DNA of 48,003 bases from Alphaproteobacteria bacterium (GTDB lineage Bacteria; Pseudomonadota; Alphaproteobacteria; UBA828). Below, piece after piece: positions 7,570-16,899 of this stretch. Position 1 is the first letter of the stretch. Each line of letters starts with the position of its first letter. The position numbers were made by a program, and so were the translations under genes. Under the pieces are notes generated by a model. It saw only the letters and a program-made list of their open reading frames with translations, searched no databases and was not told where the DNA came from. Location of the stretch: assembly GCA_011523425.1 (NCBI GenBank), contig WTGU01000053.1:1-48003 (forward strand), read 5' to 3'.

Positions 7570-8925
7570 TCCACCGGGCTCTGCGCCGGTTTCCGCCACG
7601 AAGCGCTCGAACCAGTGGATGTCGTAGTCGCTCGCGGCGAACGCCGGGCTTGCGAGCAGGCGCAGGTGCAGCGGTATCGTGGTCGAGACGCCCTGGATGA
7701 CGTATTCCTCCAGCGCCCGCCGGAGCCGCATCACGCAGGCCTCGCGGCTCGCGGCCTGGGCCACGACCTTGCTGATCAGGCTGTCGTAGTAGGGCGGGAT
7801 GCGGTAGCCGTCATAGAGCGCGGAATCGACGCGCACCCCGAGGCCGCCCGGCGTGTGGTAGCCGCTGACGGTGCCGGGCGACGGGCGGAAGGTCTCCGGA
7901 TCCTCGGCCGTGATGCGGCACTCGATGGCGTGGCCGGTGAAGCGCACGTCCTCCTGGCCGAAGCCGAGCGGTTGGCCGGCGGCGACGCGAAGCTGCTCCT
8001 GCACTAGGTCGATGCCGGTGACCATCTCGGTGACCGGATGCTCCACCTGGATGCGCGTGTTCATCTCCATGAAGTAGAAGGCGCCGTCCTCGTAGAGGAA
8101 CTCCAGCGTGCCGACCCCGCGGTAGCAGAGCTCGCGCATCGCGGCGCCGACCCGGCTGCCGATCTCCTCGCGCATGTGTGCGTCCAGCGCGGGCGACGGG
8201 GCCTCCTCCAGCACCTTCTGGTGGCGGCGTTGAAGGGAGCAGTCGCGCTCGCCGAGATGGACCGCGTTGCCGTGCTGGTCGGCGAGCACCTGGACCTCGA
8301 TATGGCGGGGTGCCGCGACCAGCTTCTCCAGATAGAGCGCATCGCTGGCGAAGGCCGCCTCGGCCTCGGCGCGCGCCATCGCCACCGCGCCGGCGAGCTC
8401 GTCCGGCCGGTCCACCCGCTGCATGCCGCGCCCGCCGCCGCCCGCCACGGCCTTGATCAGGACCGGATAGCCGATCTCGTCCGCGGCCTCGGCGAAGGAG
8501 CCGGCATCCTCCAGCGCGCCCGCCGAGCCCGGCACCACCGGCAGGCCGAGCGCGGCTGCGGTCTGCTTGGCGCGCACCTTGTCGCCCATGAGCGTGATGT
8601 GCGACGGGCTCGGGCCGATGAAGATGAAGCCGTGCTCCTCGACGATCGTGGCGAAGTCGGCGCTCTCGGAGAGGAAGCCGTAGCCCGGGTGGATGGCGTT
8701 TGCATTGGTGATCTCGCCGGCGGCGATGATCGCCGGGATGTTGAGATAGCTCTCCCTCGGCGCCGGCGGGCCGATGCAGACCGATTCGTCCGCGAGCCGG
8801 GCGTGCATCGCCTCCGCGTCCGCCGTTGAGTGCACGGCGACGGTCTTGATGCCGAACTCCCGGCAGGCGCGGATGATTCGAACCGCGATCTCCCCCCGGT
8901 TGGCGATCAGCACCTTGTCGAACAT
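7567..8925 (-). CDS. accC: Acetyl-CoA carboxylase, biotin carboxylase subunit
   Basis: Carboxylates biotin on AccB using ATP and bicarbonate, the first step of fatty-acid synthesis. The 452-residue protein has MFDKVLIANRGEIAVRIIRA, the ATP-grasp glycine loop AVAGGGGRGMQ, the metal/ATP residues around GVGTLEFLYEDG and FMEMNTRIQVEHPVTE, and GHAIECRI in the C-terminal domain. I prefer ATG 8925 over ATG 8934 because it gives the canonical N-terminus behind GAGTGAGGCG and leaves 5 bases after the accB stop. The TAG stop codon is the first three bases of repeat copy A, so the repeat follows without a base in between. Confidence 0.97.
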   Translation of the reverse strand: MFDKVLIANRGEIAVRIIRACREFGIKTVAVHSTADAEAMHARLADESVCIGPPAPRESYLNIPAIIAAGEITNANAIHPGYGFLSESADFATIVEEHGFIFIGPSPSHITLMGDKVRAKQTAAALGLPVVPGSAGALEDAGSFAEAADEIGYPVLIKAVAGGGGRGMQRVDRPDELAGAVAMARAEAEAAFASDALYLEKLVAAPRHIEVQVLADQHGNAVHLGERDCSLQRRHQKVLEEAPSPALDAHMREEIGSRVGAAMRELCYRGVGTLEFLYEDGAFYFMEMNTRIQVEHPVTEMVTGIDLVQEQLRVAAGQPLGFGQEDVRFTGHAIECRITAEDPETFRPSPGTVSGYHTPGGLGVRVDSALYDGYRIPPYYDSLISKVVAQAASREACVMRLRRALEEYVIQGVSTTIPLHLRLLASPAFAASDYDIHWFERFVAETGAEPGG

Positions 8926-8930
8926 TCGCC

Positions 8931-9410
8931 TCACTCGAGGATCAGCAGGACCTCGCCATACTCAACCCGGGCGCCGTTCTCGGCAAGAATCCGCGTCACG
9001 CGCCCGGCGCGCGGGGCGCGAACCGGGTTCATCGTCTTCATCGCCTCGACGATGAAGAGCGTCTCGCCCTCGGCGATGTCGTCGCCGACCGTGACGAAGG
9101 GGGGACCGCCCGGCTCCGGCGCCACGTAGACCACGCCGACGAGGGGGGAGATCACCGCGCCCGGATGCGACGCGTCGTCCGCGCCGGCGGCGGCCGGCGG
9201 CTCCGCCTCGCCCGCCGCCGGCGCCGAGTGCGGGGCGGCCTGGGCCGCGGGCATCGCCGCTGCGGCCGGCGCGGGCTTGCGGGCGATGCGGATGCGCCCC
9301 TCGCCCTCGCCGATCTCGATCTCGGTCAGCCCCGCCTCGTCGAGCACCGCCGCGAGAGCGCGGATCAGCTCGATGTCGGGCCGGGGGGCGGCGGGGGGGT
9401 TCTCTGCCAT
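8931..9410 (-). CDS. accB: Biotin carboxyl carrier protein of acetyl-CoA carboxylase
   Basis: A 159-residue carrier for the carboxybiotin intermediate. An N-terminal helical segment (IELIRALAAVLDEAGLTEIE) and a Pro/Ala-rich linker (about 46-82) precede the biotinyl domain, where the modified lysine is Lys125 in VEAMKTMNPV. ATG 9410 is chosen over longer in-frame starts because the longer versions run through aroQ in another frame. It begins 4 bases after the aroQ stop and ends 5 bases before the accC start, so the three genes form one operon. Confidence 0.96.
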   Translation of the reverse strand: MAENPPAAPRPDIELIRALAAVLDEAGLTEIEIGEGEGRIRIARKPAPAAAAMPAAQAAPHSAPAAGEAEPPAAAGADDASHPGAVISPLVGVVYVAPEPGGPPFVTVGDDIAEGETLFIVEAMKTMNPVRAPRAGRVTRILAENGARVEYGEVLLILE

Positions 9411-9414
9411 CGCC

Positions 9415-9858
9415 TCAGTCCCCGTCCAGCAGGGCGCGCATGCCGTCGAGCGCCAGCAGATAGCCGCGCGCGCCGAAGCCGCAGATCGAGCCCTGCACGG
9501 CCTGCGCGACGTAGGAGTGCTGGCGGAAGGGCTCGCGCCGGTGGATGTTGGAGAGATGCACCTCGATGGCCGGCAGCGTCTGGCCGCGCAGCGCATCCAT
9601 GAGGGCGACAGACGTGTGGGTGTAGCCGCCGGGGTTGAGGACGATGCCGGCGTGGTCGGCGTGGGCCTGCTGAATCCAGTCGATCAGCTCGCCCTCGTGG
9701 TTGCTCTGCCTGAAATCGACGGCGAGGCCCAGGCCCTGCGCATGGCTCTCGCAGAGCGCGCGGATGTCGTCCAGGGTCCGGCGCCCGTAGATCTCCGGCT
9801 CCCGCAACCCCAGCAGATTGAGGTTGGGGCCGTTCAGAATCAGGATATTGGCACTCAT
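9415..9858 (-). CDS. aroQ: 3-dehydroquinate dehydratase, type II
   Basis: Dehydrates 3-dehydroquinate to 3-dehydroshikimate in the shikimate pathway. The 147-residue length is normal for the dodecameric type II enzyme. Signatures are [19 protein letters not shown] (with the catalytic Tyr), [27 protein letters not shown] and [15 protein letters not shown] 9858 gives the canonical start; an in-frame GTG two codons upstream (9864) is possible. It heads the aroQ-accB-accC operon, an order common in proteobacteria. Confidence 0.96.
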   Translation of the reverse strand: MSANILILNGPNLNLLGLREPEIYGRRTLDDIRALCESHAQGLGLAVDFRQSNHEGELIDWIQQAHADHAGIVLNPGGYTHTSVALMDALRGQTLPAIEVHLSNIHRREPFRQHSYVAQAVQGSICGFGARGYLLALDGMRALLDGD

Positions 9859-10036
9859 GGCCACGGCAGCCCGCGATGCTCGCCCCGAGGCCGGTCTAGC
9901 ACGGCCGGGACTCGGGCATCAATCCGCGCGTCGCCCCCGCCGGCCGCAGTTGAAATCGCGAGGCTCCTCACCAATACTCAGATGAGGGCCGCGGCGCGAC
10001 CGCAGACCACGGCGCTCACGCCTACGGATTGTGGAA

Positions 10037-11029
10037 ATGCAGGTGCAGATCAACGGCGAGCTCCGCGAGTTCGAGGAGCCCCAGTCGGTCCACAGCATCG
10101 TGACGGTGCTCGGCCTCGATGCGCGCAAGATCGCCGTCGAGCACAATCTCGAGATCGTCCCCCGCAGCGCCTATGACCGCACCGCGGTGGCCGCCGGCGA
10201 CCGGCTCGAGATCGTGCACTTCATCGGCGGCGGTGCCGACCCGGCGCCGGCTGCGGCCGAGGACGACGGCTGGGAGGTCGCCGGCCGGCGCTTCCGCTCG
10301 CGGCTGATCGTCGGCACCGGCAAGTATCGGGACTTCGAGCAGACCGCCGCGGCGCTTGACGCCTCCGGCGCCGAGATCGTCACGGTCGCGGTGCGCCGGG
10401 TGAACGTCACCGACCCGAACGCGCCGATGCTGATCGATTACGTCGATCCCAAGCGCTACACCTATCTGCCCAACACCGCGGGCTGCTTCACCGGCGAGGA
10501 CGCCGTGCGCACGCTCCGGCTTGCGCGCGAGGCCGGCGGCTGGTCGCTGGTCAAGCTCGAGGTGCTGGGCGATCAGGAGACGCTCTATCCCAACATGCCG
10601 GAGACGCTGCGCGCCGCCGAGATACTCATCAAGGACGGCTTCGAGGTCATGGTCTACTGCAACGACGACCCGATCATGGCCAAGCGGCTGGAGGACATGG
10701 GGTGCGCTGCCATCATGCCGCTGGCGGCGCCGATCGGCTCCGGTCTCGGCGTGCAGAACCCGGTCGGTATCCGCATCATCGTCGAGCGCATCGCCGTGCC
10801 CGTGCTCGTCGACGCCGGCGTCGGCACGGCCTCCGATGCCGCCCAGGCGATGGAGCTGGGATGCGATGGCGTGCTCATGAACACGGCCATCGCCGGCGCC
10901 AGGGACCCGGTGCTGATGGCGCACGCCATGCGCCATGCCGTCGAGGCCGGCCGGCTCGCCTATCTCGCGGGCCGCATGGCGAAGAAACGCTACGCCGACC
11001 CGTCGTCGCCGCTCGGCGGGCTGATCTGA
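10037..11029 (+). CDS. thiSG: Fused sulfur carrier ThiS and thiazole synthase ThiG
   Basis: Makes the thiazole phosphate of thiamine from deoxyxylulose phosphate, dehydroglycine and sulfur carried as a thiocarboxylate. Residues 1-66 are a ThiS-like beta-grasp domain ending in IVHFIGGG (Gly64-66). A short linker then leads into ThiG (from about 77), with LIVGTGKY, the Schiff-base lysine in [30 protein letters not shown] and [13 protein letters not shown]. In free ThiS the terminal Gly-Gly is the sulfur acceptor, so the internal position here is peculiar. ATG 10037 is preferred over GTG 10031; there is no strong ribosome site. I see no THI-box in the 170 bases upstream. Confidence 0.94.
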   Translation: MQVQINGELREFEEPQSVHSIVTVLGLDARKIAVEHNLEIVPRSAYDRTAVAAGDRLEIVHFIGGGADPAPAAAEDDGWEVAGRRFRSRLIVGTGKYRDFEQTAAALDASGAEIVTVAVRRVNVTDPNAPMLIDYVDPKRYTYLPNTAGCFTGEDAVRTLRLAREAGGWSLVKLEVLGDQETLYPNMPETLRAAEILIKDGFEVMVYCNDDPIMAKRLEDMGCAAIMPLAAPIGSGLGVQNPVGIRIIVERIAVPVLVDAGVGTASDAAQAMELGCDGVLMNTAIAGARDPVLMAHAMRHAVEAGRLAYLAGRMAKKRYADPSSPLGGLI

Positions 11030-11075
11030 ACGGGCCGGCCGCTGCCGGTCGCAGCTCTCGTCGCGCCCGCCGCGC

Positions 11076-12428
11076 TCACCGAGCCCTGCCCGTGGCCACC
11101 TCGGCCGCGTTGCGGATGTCTTCCGCCCTGAGCCAGGACGCGCTGCCGTGCGGCAGGCCCTCTGCGGCGACGCCGGCATGGTAGAGCGCCTTGTCGTAGT
11201 CGCCCCTGAGATAGGCAGACTCCGCGAACGCCAGCATGGAGGGCGCTCGCTCGCCCGCGCGGCCGCGCGCGATGCCCAGGTGATACCAGTACCCGGGCTC
11301 GGTCCGCTCCAGCCGGGTGGCGGTCTCCAGATGCCCGATCGCGTCGGCCAGCAGGGCCTCGTCGCCGGCCTCGATCTGGGCGCGGGCGAGGCCGAGCCGC
11401 AGCAGCGCCGCGTTCTCCCGCAACGCCACCGCGCGGCCGTAGGGCGCGATCGCCTCGCGCACGCGACCGTTCTCGAAGAGGACCTGCCCCTTGAGCTCGT
11501 GGAACCAGGGATCCTCGGGATGGAGCGCGAGCAGGGCGTCCAGCTCGGCCAGCGCGCGCGGCAGGTCGGGGATGCGGTAGTGGGCGATCGCGCGGGCGTA
11601 GCGGGCGACGGTCGATTCGTCGGCATAGGCGGCGAGCGTTCTCTCCGGCGGATCGAGAAACCCCCTGAGCTTCGCCACCATCCGGTCGTGGGCGGTGCGC
11701 AGCGCCTCCGGGGCTTCGTCCGCGATCCCGCTCTCCTCCTCCAGATGGTCGCGGATGAAGCGGACACGCTCCCGGGTCAGCGGGTGGGAGCGGAGATAGG
11801 CGTTACCCTGCATCGGCGAGAGCCGCTCGCGCTCCTCAAGCCGCTGGAACATGTGGAGCAGGCCGCTCGCGGACTGCCCGGTGCTGGCGAGGAGCCGCAC
11901 GGCCGCCTGGTCGGCCGCCTGCTCCTGCGCCCGGCTGTAGCGCAGGAAGGTCTGCTCCGCCACGGTCTGGCCGCCGACCACGATCGCGCTGCCGACCTCG
12001 CCCTGTCCGGCGATGATGGCGCCGGCGCCGAGGATGGTCGCCAGGATCATCTCGGCCGACGCGTCCTCCATCGCGCCGCGCGTGCGCGCGAGGTGGCCGC
12101 CGGCGATATGGCCGATCTCGTGGGCGAGCACGCCGATGATCTCGCCCGGCTCCTCGGCCGTGGCCAGCATGCCGCTCGTGAGGAAGAGATTGGGTCCGCC
12201 GGCGATGAAGGCGTTGATGCCGGGATCGTTGACGATGTGCAGCCGGACGGTGCCGTCGTCGAGGCCCGCGGCCTCCAGCAGTGGCGCGGCATAGGTGCCG
12301 ATGGTAGTCTCGATCTCGGCGTCGCGGATGAGCGACATGCCCTGCGGTCTCGCCGGCGTCGCCGCCGCGAGGACCAAGGCGAGAGCTACGCAGGCGAGCG
12401 CCGCTGCGCGTGCAAGACGGATGACCAA
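11076..12428 (-). CDS. Periplasmic M48 metalloprotease with TPR tail, BepA-like
   Basis: A 450-residue secreted zinc protease of the BepA/YfgC type, which controls outer-membrane protein (LptD) assembly in relatives. A signal peptide (residues 1-29, ending PARPQG) precedes the peptidase domain. The zinc motif HEIGH is at 103-107, and the third ligand Glu is in SRAQEQAAD. The C-terminal part (from about 270) is made of TPR-like helices, such as LPRALAELDALLALHPEDPWFHELKGQVLFENG split over two repeats. It converges on thiSG (46-base gap) and is divergent from the aminotransferase gene. Confidence 0.9.
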   Translation of the reverse strand: MVIRLARAAALACVALALVLAAATPARPQGMSLIRDAEIETTIGTYAAPLLEAAGLDDGTVRLHIVNDPGINAFIAGGPNLFLTSGMLATAEEPGEIIGVLAHEIGHIAGGHLARTRGAMEDASAEMILATILGAGAIIAGQGEVGSAIVVGGQTVAEQTFLRYSRAQEQAADQAAVRLLASTGQSASGLLHMFQRLEERERLSPMQGNAYLRSHPLTRERVRFIRDHLEEESGIADEAPEALRTAHDRMVAKLRGFLDPPERTLAAYADESTVARYARAIAHYRIPDLPRALAELDALLALHPEDPWFHELKGQVLFENGRVREAIAPYGRAVALRENAALLRLGLARAQIEAGDEALLADAIGHLETATRLERTEPGYWYHLGIARGRAGERAPSMLAFAESAYLRGDYDKALYHAGVAAEGLPHGSASWLRAEDIRNAAEVATGRAR

Positions 12429-12552
12429 CGCTTACGTTCCAAGGGGTAGGGGCTTGGATATGCCGCTTGCGCGCCGCCGTCAATGGGCCGCTGCCGTCGC
12501 CCCGGCCTCCGGCGCCGCCCGCGCCGCCCAGAGCGCGCCCTAGGGGGCAGCT

Positions 12553-13731
12553 GTGGCGGCGTCACGGCGCGCATCGGTCGCGCCTTTCTTCGCGATGGAG
12601 ATTCTCAAGGCCGCCACCGAGCGCGCGGCCCAGGGCGCGCGCGTCTACCACATGGAGACCGGCGAGCCCGGCTCGGGCGCGCCCGAGGGCGTGCTGGCGG
12701 CCGCGCGGGCGGCCCTGGCGGAGACCAAGATCGGCTACACCGAGGCCCACGGCGTCACCGCGCTCCGCGAACGCATCGCCGGCTTCTACGGGGAGCGGTA
12801 CGGCTTCAGCCCTGCGCTCGAGCGTGTCGTGGTCACGACCGGGGGGTCCGCCGGGCTGATCCTCGCGTTCCTCGCCGCCTTCGACGTCGGCGACCGGGTG
12901 GCGCTGGCCAATCCCGGCTATCCCGCCTACCGCAACACGCTGCTTGCGCTCGGGCTGGAGCCGGTGCTGCTGCCGACCAGCGCGGAGACACGCTTCCAGC
13001 CGACGGTGGCGATGCTGGAGGCGCTGGAGCGCTCGGAGCGGCCGGTGCGCGGGCTGGTGGTCGCCAGCCCGTCAAACCCGACCGGGACCATGCTGCCCAG
13101 GCGCGAGCTCGAGGCGGTGGCGGCGTTCTGCGACGGCCGGGGGATCCGCGTGGTCTCGGACGAGATCTACCACGGCATCACCTATGGCGAGCCGGCGGCC
13201 AGCGTCGCCGGCTTCTCCGAGTCCGCGGTCGTGATCAACGGCTTCTCCAAGTATTTCGCGATGACGGGCTGGCGGCTGGGCTGGATGATCGTGCCGGATG
13301 ACCTGGCGCGGGCGGTGGAGCGCCTGGCGCAGAACCTCTTCATCTCGCCGCCGTCGCTCTCGCAGCGGGCCGCGCTCGCCGCGTTCGATTGCCGGGACGA
13401 GCTGGAGGCCAACGTGGCCCGCTACGCCCGCAACCGCGAGATCGTCCAGCGGGCACTGCCGGCGGCCGGCTTCGGTGCGCTCGCGCCCTGCGACGGCGCC
13501 TTCTACGCCTACGCCGACGTCTCGGGCCTCAGCGACGACAGCGAGGCCTTCTGCCGGCGCATGCTGGCCGAGTGCGGGGTGGCTGCGACCCCCGGCATCG
13601 ATTTCGACACCGAGCGGGGACGGGTCTTCGTCCGCTTCTCCTACGCGGGCGCGACCGATGAGGTGGAGGCCGCCTGCGCTGCCCTCGGCCGCTGGCTCGC
13701 GCCCGGCCGCCTCAGCGCGACGTCGAGCTGA
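12553..13731 (+). CDS. PLP-dependent aminotransferase, class I/II
   Basis: A 392-residue fold-type I aminotransferase. The PLP lysine lies in INGFSKYFAMTGWRLGW, the phosphate/ring contacts are in TTGGSAGL and SPSNPTG, and the Asp/Tyr pair is in VSDEIYHGITYG. The C-terminal arginine binding the substrate carboxylate is in VRFSYA. The group is near aspartate/alanine aminotransferases, but the acceptor is not defined by sequence. Start is GTG 12553. The 3' end overlaps the rne 3' end by 20 bases on the other strand. The neighbourhood (M48 protease, aminotransferase, aroQ-acc) is a common alphaproteobacterial order. Confidence 0.9.
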   Translation: MAASRRASVAPFFAMEILKAATERAAQGARVYHMETGEPGSGAPEGVLAAARAALAETKIGYTEAHGVTALRERIAGFYGERYGFSPALERVVVTTGGSAGLILAFLAAFDVGDRVALANPGYPAYRNTLLALGLEPVLLPTSAETRFQPTVAMLEALERSERPVRGLVVASPSNPTGTMLPRRELEAVAAFCDGRGIRVVSDEIYHGITYGEPAASVAGFSESAVVINGFSKYFAMTGWRLGWMIVPDDLARAVERLAQNLFISPPSLSQRAALAAFDCRDELEANVARYARNREIVQRALPAAGFGALAPCDGAFYAYADVSGLSDDSEAFCRRMLAECGVAATPGIDFDTERGRVFVRFSYAGATDEVEAACAALGRWLAPGRLSATSS

Positions 13732-16423
13732 GGCGCTGCCACCAGCCGCGACGCCGGGGCCGGTCGGCCGCGTCGTCGTCCAAAGCATCGCCCAGCCTGT
13801 CCGCCGGCGTCTCCTCCAGCGCGGGCAGCGGCGCGGTCTCGTCCGCGTCGGCGCCGTTGCTGCCGTCGCCGGTGGATGCCGCACGCACCTCAGGCGGATC
13901 GGCCAGCGCTACGACGGACACGGGCATCGCCTCGCCGCCGGGAGCGGCGGTCTGGTCGTCGTCCCGGGCGGCATCCGGCGCAGGAGCCCGCTCGGCGTCC
14001 TCGGCGGGGGGCTCGGGCGCAGGCGCGGGCTCCGCTGCGGGCGCAGCATCCTCGGCAGCCCCCTCGGCCGCAAGCGGTGCTGCGGCCTCTTCCTCCGCCG
14101 CAGAGTCTGCGGCGGGCACCTGCGGTGCCTCCTCCGAGACCTCCTGCGATACCTCCTCTGAGGCCCCCTGCGGGGTCTCCTGTGATGTCTCCGGGGCCGT
14201 CTCGCCGGCGCTCTCGCGCGGCTTCTCCTGCTTCTCTTGCTGCTTCGCCGTCCGGCTGCGCCCGCCGCGCCTGCCGCGGCGACGGCGCTTGGCGCGCGGG
14301 GCCTCGTCGGTCTTGCCGTCGGCCGCCTCGGCAGCCTCCTCCGACTCGGCTTCGGCCTCGGCGCGGCCGTCGGCGTCGGCCGGCTCGTCCGCAGCGTCCC
14401 TCGCGGCTGTTGCGACAGCGACGTCCTCGGCCGCCTCCGAGCGGGGCTTGCGCCGCCTCCGCCGCCTGCGCTTCGTCGGCTCGGCCGTATCGCCTGCCCC
14501 GTCGGCCTCGTCCCTAGCGGTCGCCGGGGCGGGCTCGTCCGGCTCCGCCCCGGCGGGCTCGGCCAAGGGCGTGGTCCGGGTGGCGACGCGCTCGATGGCG
14601 TAGCTCGGCGGCACCAGGCTGTCGTCCTGCTCGAAGCCCACAGCGAAGTCGTAGCGCTGCTCGATCTCCTCCAGCATGGGGCGCTTCCGGTTCAGGATGT
14701 AGAGCCCGACGGCGGCCGGCACGCGCAGGCGGATTTCGGCGCTCTTGCCCTGCAGCCCTTCCTCCTCGATGGCCCTGAGCGCATGCACCGCCGAGGATTC
14801 CACCGAGCGCCGGACGCCGGTGCCGCCGCAGCTGCCGCAGCGCTCCATGCTCGCCTCCACCAGGCTCGGGCGCAGCCGCTGGCGCGACAGCTCCATCAGG
14901 CCGAAGGGGCTGATCCGGCCGATGCGGATGCGGGCGCGGTCGTTGCGCATCGCCTCCTTGAGCCTGCGCTCCACCGCCCGCTGGTTGCGGTTCTCGTCCA
15001 TGTCGATGAAGTCGATGACGATCAGTCCGGCCAGGTCGCGCAGCCGAAGCTGGCGCGCGATCTCGTCGGCCGCCTCCAGGTTGGTCTTGAGCGCGGTCTC
15101 CTCGATCGAGCGTTCGCGCGTGGCCCGCCCCGAGTTCACGTCGATCGCCACCAGCGCCTCGGTGGGGTTGATGACCAGATAGCCCCCGGACTTGAGCTGC
15201 AGCTCCGGGCCGTACATGGAATCGAGCTGGCTCTCCACCTGATAGCGGACGAAGAGGGGGATGCGGTCGCGATAGGCTTTGACCCTCGAGGAGTGGCTCG
15301 GGATCATGGTCTTCATGAACGTCTTGGCGGTCTTGTAGCCCTCGTCGCCCTCGATCAGGATCTGCTCGATGTCGCGCGTGTAGAGGTCGCGGATCGAGCG
15401 GCGGATCAGATTGGCCTCCTCGTTGATGACGCAGGGCGCCATCGACTCCATGGTGAGATCGCGGATGTTCTGCCAGCGGCGCAGCAGGTACTCCAGATCG
15501 CGCCTGATCTCGGTCTTGGAGCGCGACAGGCCCGCGGTCCGCACGATGACCGCCATGCGCGCTGGGATGTCGAGATCGTTCATGATCTTCTTGAGGCGGC
15601 GGCGGTCTTCGGCGTTGACGATCTTGCGCGAGATGCCGCCGCCCCGGATCGCGTTGGGCATCAGGACGATGTAGCGGCCCGCGAGCGACAGGTAGGTGGT
15701 GAGCGCCGCGCCCTTGTTGCCGCGCTCCTCCTTGACCACCTGCACCAGGAGGATCTGGCGCTTCCTGATGACCTCCTGGATGCGGTAGCGGCGGCTGAGG
15801 AGCGAGCGGCTGGCCTGCAGGCGCCGGCGCTCCAGGTCGTCCATCTCGTCGCCGCCCATCACCTCGATGTCGGCATCGGCGGCGGCCCGGCCGTTGCCAT
15901 TGCCGTTGCCGTTGGTGTCGCTCTCGGCGATATCGTCGGCGCCGCCCTCGCCGTCCGTGCCGGCGGCGGCCCCCGGTTCGCCCGGCCCGCCTTCCTCGGC
16001 GGCGCTCTCGTCGACCGCCGCCGCGGCGGACTCCGGCGCGGCCTCGGCCTCCGGCGGCGCGTCGCCGTCCGTTTCGGCCTCGACCCCGTCCCCGGCCGCG
16101 TCCACCGGCGGGCCGTCGGCCGCATCGTCCGCGCCGACTGCCGCCTGCTCGGCGTAGAGCGCCTCCCGGTCCTCGACCGGGATCTGGTAGTAGTCGGGGT
16201 GAATCTCGTTGAAGGGAAGGAAGCCGTGGCGATTGCCGCCATAGTCAACGAACGCCGCCTGGAGCGAGGGCTCCACGCGCATGACCTTGGCTAGATAGAC
16301 ATTTCCCTTGAGCTGCTTGCGCGCAGCCGATTCGAAGTCGAACTCTTCTAGGCGCGTTCCGTCCGCCACGACCACGCGGGTCTCTTCCGCGTGGCTGGCA
16401 TCGATGAGCATACGTTTGGCCAT
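13712..16423 (-). CDS. rne: Ribonuclease E/G
   Basis: The endoribonuclease that starts mRNA decay and processes rRNA. Length is 903 residues with start ATG 16423 (MAKRMLIDASHAEETRV) behind GGAGAAAG; the longer upstream frame is leader. The S1 domain (about 35-90, then about 185-240) is split by an acidic, low-complexity insertion of nearly 100 residues, as known in alphaproteobacteria; it contains NGNGNGNG. The catalytic aspartates are in VAIDVNSG (about 427) and VIDFIDMDEN (about 469), and the Zn-link cysteines in CGSCGGTG (about 528). The C-terminal third is disordered, with Arg-rich RNA-binding stretches (KRRRRRRRKPR, AKRRRRGRRGGRSR) and acidic tracts, the usual degradosome scaffold composition. 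Confidence 0.95.
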   Translation of the reverse strand: MAKRMLIDASHAEETRVVVADGTRLEEFDFESAARKQLKGNVYLAKVMRVEPSLQAAFVDYGGNRHGFLPFNEIHPDYYQIPVEDREALYAEQAAVGADDAADGPPVDAAGDGVEAETDGDAPPEAEAAPESAAAAVDESAAEEGGPGEPGAAAGTDGEGGADDIAESDTNGNGNGNGRAAADADIEVMGGDEMDDLERRRLQASRSLLSRRYRIQEVIRKRQILLVQVVKEERGNKGAALTTYLSLAGRYIVLMPNAIRGGGISRKIVNAEDRRRLKKIMNDLDIPARMAVIVRTAGLSRSKTEIRRDLEYLLRRWQNIRDLTMESMAPCVINEEANLIRRSIRDLYTRDIEQILIEGDEGYKTAKTFMKTMIPSHSSRVKAYRDRIPLFVRYQVESQLDSMYGPELQLKSGGYLVINPTEALVAIDVNSGRATRERSIEETALKTNLEAADEIARQLRLRDLAGLIVIDFIDMDENRNQRAVERRLKEAMRNDRARIRIGRISPFGLMELSRQRLRPSLVEASMERCGSCGGTGVRRSVESSAVHALRAIEEEGLQGKSAEIRLRVPAAVGLYILNRKRPMLEEIEQRYDFAVGFEQDDSLVPPSYAIERVATRTTPLAEPAGAEPDEPAPATARDEADGAGDTAEPTKRRRRRRRKPRSEAAEDVAVATAARDAADEPADADGRAEAEAESEEAAEAADGKTDEAPRAKRRRRGRRGGRSRTAKQQEKQEKPRESAGETAPETSQETPQGASEEVSQEVSEEAPQVPAADSAAEEEAAAPLAAEGAAEDAAPAAEPAPAPEPPAEDAERAPAPDAARDDDQTAAPGGEAMPVSVVALADPPEVRAASTGDGSNGADADETAPLPALEETPADRLGDALDDDAADRPRRRGWWQRLSSTSR

Positions 16424-16837
16424 TCTTGTGCTTTCTCCGTCCGGGAGCGCGCGGGGGGCGTTGCCCCGTGTGAGCGCGTCCGCGGGAACGCGATGCAGCG
16501 CCGTGCCCGTTCGCCGCCGCCGGCCAGCGCATGCCGGTCTCGTCTCACGACGGTCCGCCTCACGGCGGGGACGGTCGGCTCGATTGTGGGCGGCTGCCGC
16601 ATCGAAAACGTTCCATGGTTTCGATGAGTAGGATCGTCGGACGCTCCCGCTGCCTCCCGGCATCGGTGCCGGGCGACCGCCGTTCTCGCGTTCGCCACGC
16701 GTGCGGCGCGGCGCGTCCGTCCGTAGTGTCGCGCTGTCAATATAGGGCCGCCGGCGCCCGGAGGCAATGCCGGCCTGCCGGCACCCGCCGCCGCGGCCCA
16801 CCTTCCCGGCCGCGACTCTACTCTCTCCGGGCCGGCG
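16424..16837. other. Intergenic region: rne 5' leader and promoter area
   Basis: These 414 bases lie between the divergent rne and hrcA genes. Reading toward rne, TTGACA occurs at 16734-16739, about 310 bases before the rne start, consistent with the long leaders typical of autoregulated rne mRNAs, but I see no good -10 hexamer at 16-18 bp. No gene is convincing here: the open frames lack ribosome sites and are continuations of rne or hrcA frames. Confidence 0.4.
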
Positions 16838-16866
16838 TTGACGCTCACCGGGGCGCTCACTACATT
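16838..16866 (+). promoter_or_regulatory. Sigma-70-type promoter of hrcA-grpE
   Basis: TTGACG (16838-16843), a 17-bp spacer, and TACATT (16861-16866), with the GTG start of hrcA 33 bases further on. Five of six -35 bases and four of six -10 bases match consensus. No CIRCE inverted repeat is present here, so hrcA does not look autoregulated by this route. Confidence 0.6.
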
Positions 16867-16899
16867 CAGGCCGCCTACGAAAAAGGACGGGATCGCACG

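Noticed and set aside
8870-8885. Sequence GATTCGAACC resembling a tRNA T-loop on the minus strand
   Set aside because: It lies within accC codons, and no acceptor or anticodon stem can be built around it.
9865-10030. TPP riboswitch before thiSG
   Set aside because: The conserved CTGAGA and the later THI-box core are not present; CTCAGATGAG is only a superficial resemblance.
15894-15915. Hexanucleotide tandem repeat in rne as a phase-variable tract
   Set aside because: The repeat unit is six bases (Asn-Gly codons), so slippage would change length by two residues without frameshift; it falls in the disordered insertion and is not an on/off switch.
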